DNA from: Termitomyces sp. T153
Taxonomy: Eukaryota; Basidiomycota; Agaricomycetes; Agaricales; Lyophyllaceae
Reading direction: 5' to 3'
DNA length: 64,000 nucleotides
NCBI GenBank assembly: GCA_018296165.2
Contig: JACKQL020000144.1
Coordinates: 35,285 to 99,284, forward strand
Under the pieces are notes generated by a model. The model searched no databases. It saw only the letters and a list, made by a program, of their open reading frames with translations, and had not been told where the DNA came from. The translations under genes were made by a program, and so were the position numbers. Shown here in pieces: positions 59,382-64,000 of the stretch. The stretch's first letter is position 1. Every line of letters starts with the position of its first letter.

Positions 59382-59851
59382 TGATGTGCTGGGTTGGCAT
59401 TACTCAGTTTTTCATTTGTCCGACCTCTTTTCTCTTACTCTTTTTCCCTCCAACTTCTTTCCAATAGACTTTGCGTGGTTTGTATGGTGGCCAGCTTGGA
59501 TCTCAGGTGGTCTGGCATATGGTATCAAGGGGAGGTAGGGTTTTATTGTTGTGTTTAGACATTCATGGCTGTCCTTGGTGTTGGTTAGCTTTCTAGCCAG
59601 TTTTGCCAAGCACAGCCATTGATTGTTAATTGAACGCATGACCAGCCTCTGTTCTTGATGTCATAGATCCTGCTGGCATTGTTGCATGCATGCTTTATGG
59701 GTTCTTTGGTGATTCTTATTTTACTAGGTATGTTCTTATGCCTACAGCTTTTGGCATCTTACCCAAGCTTACAGTTTTCAGCTTGTTTAATTGGTAAACT
59801 CAGTTTTTACTAGTTCTTTCAACCTGTCTCAAGTACAAGACAGACGTATCA
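59382..59851 (-). repeat. 5' LTR of element D
   Basis: It runs from TGATGTGCTGGG to GACGTATCA on the plus strand, 470 bp. On the minus strand it is followed by TCTTGGGCTTTGATTCC, where a TGGGC-type primer binding site could lie. Confidence 0.88.
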
Positions 59852-59955
59852 CTAGAGATTGTGCTTTAAGATGAGCTTGTCAAAGTTTTCCTTAGCTTGC
59901 TGGGTCAGTGCTGAAGATGATCTTATTGGAGAGAGGAGGTTAGTTGCAGGAGTAT

Positions 59956-61932
59956 ATGCCACCAGTGCACCAAGATCCACATGATGAAGAATTCTATGTC
60001 ACCCAGCCAGCAGCTGCTCAAGCAATAGCAGGTGCCCCAGTAGCACCCAACTCAGGTAGCAATGATGATGAGGATGATGATCTCCCTATGTCTAAATGAC
60101 ATATTTTGGACAGTGACTCTGATGACAATGTTAATGAGTGTCATTGCAAGAAGCAGCACAATGCTAATGCCAAATGGCTGTTAGCCATCAATGCTGAGAA
60201 GTCCAAAATGGACCTCAAGTGTCTAAATGATACAGTGCCTGGCCACCTACCAGATGCCTGGGATACCATGTTGGTTTGTGAGTGCTTCAAGCACCAGAAT
60301 GACTTCAGGGGTATGCTACACCCCAACTTGCATTAGTCACCAATGACCAACACAGTTTGTATTGGTGACAAAGTGGTCTTTGCCCACTCAATGGAGATGG
60401 CTGGGATATCTCACATATCCCCACATTATGAATTACTGTATCAATGGGCTCCTTGTGGGATGCCCATGAATCCAGAGCAGATTTGTCTGATCCTGAAACT
60501 CATTTGGGATGGCAGATCCAAGGTCACAATGAGGGAGCAGATTCATGCCACTTGCCTCCTTTAAGAGTTTCATTGGATCTCCTTCTATACAGCTCCACAG
60601 TTGAGGGACCACACAATGAGGCAGGCTATGGAGCTAACCCCAGCAGAGTTGGAAACATCTCTGCCTAGAGAGGACTGCCATTGGGTACCAGTCCCCTTAC
60701 CCTCCTGTTTGTTGGCCATGCTAAGCCACACAGATAACAATATGCAGGGAGTGGGACTTACCCAAGTCCTGATCAGCCACCACTTTGACATCCAGGCATG
60801 GGCACAGTACATCATGCACCATGGCCACCCAGGTTCACAGAACCTGTACTCAGGTGTGGCCACCAATGCCTCCTTGCATGTAGACTGACAATCAGTCTTT
60901 GGCTACATTCTGGGTCAGGCACTAGCCCTAACTGCACTGCATGCATGATCAGCCTATATTAGGCTGTTTGCCATGGTGGTTGCTCAACTGCATCTCTATT
61001 GAGATGTGGTAGACAACTACCAATTGGGTGTAGGGGAGTTTGATAGTATTACTTCCCACACCTTCACTCTACATAGGCTGCAAGTGCTGCCTACACAAAT
61101 TAACAATTTGACTGAGATGGAGGTGATACATTACCTCCTTGCTAACTGTGTGCCTCCCTCCTGGGTGAATCACACATATACCTTTGGTATATGCTTTCTT
61201 GATCAACATTGGTCCAGGAGCATGCTGCACACAGACTTGTTCACGTGAGTCAACAATGAATGCCATCATTGACTTCAAACCATTGGGGTACCCCCTCCCA
61301 TACTGAGATACAATGGATGGTACATCCCCACTGCTGATGACTGGGAGTGCTTCCGTGTGCTCCTCCAGATTTATGAGAGCAGAGGTCACTCTCCTCCTGA
61401 TGCAGCTGAGTGGCTGTGCTTCAATGAGGATGGTATCTTCACTCACCTCATGCACTGACCAGCAGAGGTCATGAGAGCCTCATGAGCTGCTGCAGAGGAG
61501 CCCTCATCAGTGGCTCCCACCACAAGTGCAGCCCCAACTGAGGAGGGGCCTTCATTGTCAGTAGCTGTAGCCAAGTCTACCACCACTACACCACTATTGA
61601 GCTCTGGTGTGTCTTCAGAACATGCACCTACAGAGGAGTCCATGGTATTGGACTATGCTGACAATTCCATATTGACTACACCAGTCCCACCAGCAATGAC
61701 TCCACAGGTCATCCCCAGCCATACAGAAGTGGCAGTAGTGACTAACATTGCTACTTCTACTGCCTCTGAGGCTGGAACCAGTGGCTCCAGTGATACAGCC
61801 AACACTGTATTGGAGTGCTGGGCAGACATCATGAGTGATGAGGAAGGGGAGGCCTCAAAGATGGATGAACAAACAAGTGGGGTGAGCTACTATCATAGCT
61901 CACCACAAGTTGGTAATTGTACATGGGCTTGA
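59956..61932 (+). pseudogene. Decayed 658-codon gene at the 3' end of element G
   Basis: One frame can be read from ATG 59956 to 61932 with about ten stops, eight of them TGA, as expected if CGA codons decayed by CpG deamination. The protein has an acidic start (NDDEDDDLP, DSDSDDN), a helical middle (DAWDTMLVCECFKHQNDFRG), a conserved-looking core (GSQNLYSGVATNA, SVFGYILGQAL, FGICFLDQHWSRSM, IGVPPPI, NGWYIP) and a Ser/Thr-rich tail. Similar proteins recur among Agaricomycete hypotheticals, as far as I recall. The function is unknown. It is not gag, protease, RT or integrase. Confidence 0.68.
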
Positions 61933-62141
61933 GCAGCCCATATGATGCACTCAGCACAGTTGGACATTGCACTGAAGTATACTTGTCCATGTAGAATTGA
62001 TTGATTCTACTACTGATATACATAAGAATTCACATGCAAATTCTGGTGCACACTCTTGGGTGGGACACCATATCTCACCCTTTATTTTTCGACTTTAGTG
62101 GTGTAGAAGTGAGTCCATTGACAGACTCAAAAGGGGGGTAT

Positions 62142-62352
62142 GTAATGGAGCATCCATTACACACATATATATATTTTACTTATTGGTTAACTACACTGAT
62201 AGCATCACATGACACTATTCCTAAAAGTATTGTACTAGTACTTATATAAGGCAGTGCCTTACTTCATACTTTGGAGACAGAATTATTGACTGGTTTTGAC
62301 TTACATTGTGTGAACCATAAGCTGTGCAACCCATAATGGAAATGTTACATGT
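62142..62352 (+). repeat. Short 3' LTR of element G
   Basis: It starts TGTAATGGAGCATCC after the purine tract and ends GGAAATGTTACA. A TATA-like cttatataagg (62,240-62,250) lies inside. The partner LTR is not in the window. Confidence 0.65.
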
Positions 62353-62484
62353 GCAATGTCAGGGATGATAACTCATCTTCATCTTGCCTTTGGTCAGGTC
62401 AATCTCAGGGTTGTGTTCACATAATCAGGTGAACACTAAGATCATGTCTTGCTTCCCCAGACTAGTGACAGAAAAAGTGGCACA

Positions 62485-64000
62485 CTATGAGTGTTCCTGA
62501 TAACAAAACACCAGATCCACCACAGAACAAATAGAGCCAGCTGTGTTAAGAATGCCATCAACATTGTACATATGAATCAGATGAGAGAGGGAGCAGGTAG
62601 TGAGGCAATGGTACTGCACTAAGTCCATGTCAAGGAAAAAACCTGTTACCCTGCTATCAAGCAAGGCAGCAACACTTTGAGTCTGCTGAGTATCCATCAT
62701 CTCAATTTCTACCTGTAGCTTCAAGGAGTTGGCAAAAGGAGTGGAAGCAACAATGTAGCAATGAGAAAGATGCTGTTCCCATGCAAGCATCTGAGGGCAT
62801 GTGCTAAGAGGGGTATTCCCAGCTGAGGCTTTAGCTGAGAGGGGGGGTTGTATGTCAGAGGAGGGAGTTATTGTTTCAGTTGCAGCATAAAAGATAGCAG
62901 CAGATATATTTGACTCTACAGACAAGGGAGTGAAACAAATTGGGCTATGCAACAGGAGCATACAGGTCATCCATTGCCTCACTGAAAATTCTCCTCCAAC
63001 TCAACCCAAATGACAGTTGCACTCCCTGCCTCTTTAACAGCTGGCTCCACTCCAGGTGCATCTGGTGAAAGGTCCCCAGATGCTATCTGAGCTTCCAGAA
63101 GCTGGACTAGCAGCTCCTTGTGCTCTAAAAAAGAAAGGTAGTGTACTTTCAACTGCTTGGGACAATAGCAGGTCAAGTGGCCAGCCTTCCCACATCATTT
63201 GCACAGCAGGGGAGTGGCTGCATGCTGCCATGAGGCATCCATGTCCATCAGTACTTCTAGAGGTAATGCATAAGGGGCAACTGCTACAGGACCTGGCATG
63301 GGGATGGGGTAGAAGGGGGGACTTGGGAGGTAAACCTGCCATGAGAAAGTGAAGCATGCAAGGTAGTGGTGGAGTGCTGAGTGCAACAAAGCTCTCATTT
63401 CAGCTGCCACTGCTCACATGCCACCTTGAACCAAGTGTCAACATATTCATCATCAGGGTGTCCCTCCACTTGATACAGTCCATGAGAGAGGGGTGGAGTC
63501 CTTTGCAGAGGTGAGGCAGAGCTGCAGACCATCAGGATATCTGGCCTGTTCTACTAGTGTATCAAATGAGTCAATGTACTTGTCTGGGGACTACTTCCTT
63601 CAACTGTACTAATTCCAGTCTTGAAGGGAAAAGGTGGTGGTCTTGGCAGGATCAAGGGGAAAGAACTCAGCTTGAAAATCCTTCTCAAACTCTGTCCAAT
63701 CTATGGAATTTTCTACTACACCAGAGTGCTGGAATATGTACAACATGTAGGTCAAAGATTTGCCAGTTTTCATGTAAGAGAGGACTCAGGCAATCTTCAG
63801 GGCATTGAAGGCAAAAGCTTCACTGCTCAACTGGATATAGGTGATGTAGGATTGAAGGAAACATTCTCCAACCTTAGAGTCCCCATTAAATAAATCTGGG
63901 AGTGTGGAGCAAGGAAGATTGGAGCAGAGAGTGGAAAGGCCAAAGCTAGGTGCAGAAAAGGTCCTTTCTGCAACTGCAGAGGGTGTAGGGGAAGTGGTAG
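62485..64000 (-). pseudogene. Gypsy gag-protease fragment, open at the window end
   Basis: On the minus strand the gag zinc knuckle is complete: CKWCGKAGHLTCYC (near 63,165-63,205, C-x2-C-x4-H-x4-C), preceded by ALPLEVLMDMDAS. The protease follows (VAALLDSRVTGFFLDMD), where the active-site D-S-G has become D-S-R, then HLIHMYNVDG. Several frame changes occur. The upstream gag part extends beyond 64,000. Confidence 0.8.

Larger units (their letters stand above)
51529..59851 (-). mobile_element. Ty3/Gypsy retrotransposon D, nearly complete
   Basis: Two 470-bp LTRs (51529-51998 and 59382-59851) differ by a few percent. The inner edge of the left LTR abuts the purine tract GGTGTGGGGGAAG on the minus strand (51999-52011), so the left one is the 3' LTR. 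The flanks CAAGA (51524-51528) and CTAGA (59852-59856) match in four of five bases, a probable decayed target duplication. Gag-pro, RT-RNase H and integrase are present in order. An intact intron-containing gene lies antisense between integrase and the 3' LTR. Confidence 0.92.
59852..62352 (+). mobile_element. LTR element G, 3' part
   Basis: A purine tract (AAAAGGGGGGTA, 62130-62141) directly precedes an LTR-like block (62142-62352) whose ends mirror each other (TGTAATGG and AATGTTACA). Upstream lies a long decayed gene on the same strand. The 5' side is cut by element D at 59,851, so gag and pol are not seen. Confidence 0.68.

Overview
The window looks like chromosomal DNA of a transposon-rich Agaricomycete (Basidiomycota). 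The evidence is the style of the genes (many introns of about 45-70 nt, exons as short as 8 bp), two secreted AA9 copper monooxygenases, and nested Copia and Ty3/Gypsy LTR retrotransposons showing strong CpG decay. I cannot name the species.

Layout. Positions 1 to about 24,380 are nested transposon debris: a truncated Tc1/mariner copy, two decayed Copia elements (about 1,767-5,895 and 18,915-22,052), a Gypsy scrap, solo LTRs, and an 8.9-kb LTR-bounded element (A, 8,645-17,584) with a perfect 5-bp target duplication. From about 24,380 to 40,100 there is a CpG-normal gene island with seven intron-rich genes: a MYND-finger protein (-), a canonical AA9 LPMO (-), a single-pass membrane protein (+), a secreted Cys-rich protein with a GPI-type tail (-), an AA9 LPMO with an atypical copper site (-), an NADP-type zinc alcohol dehydrogenase (-) and an alpha/beta-hydrolase (+). 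From about 40,100 to the end transposons resume: element B (40,822-49,081, sister of A), an 8.3-kb Gypsy element D (51,529-59,851) with nearly complete gag-pro-pol, the 3' part of a further LTR element G (59,852-62,352) and a Gypsy gag-pro fragment running off the end.

The gene island reads as a small patch of extracellular plant-polymer metabolism. The two LPMOs would act outside the cell; the dehydrogenase (cinnamyl-alcohol-dehydrogenase-like) and the hydrolase could process aromatic or ester compounds inside. Joint regulation is not shown by the sequence.

The most unusual signal is in the retroelements. Element D carries, between integrase and 3' LTR, a gene on the opposite strand with four classical spliceosomal introns and an uninterrupted 372-codon reading frame. 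Elements A and B, which have no recognisable pol, carry a different Cys-rich/coiled-coil gene in the same position and the same antisense orientation, also with intron signals (a TACTAAC branch site is visible in A). Being antisense would protect such introns from removal in the retrotransposition RNA. This suggests LTR elements that transport spliced antisense accessory genes.
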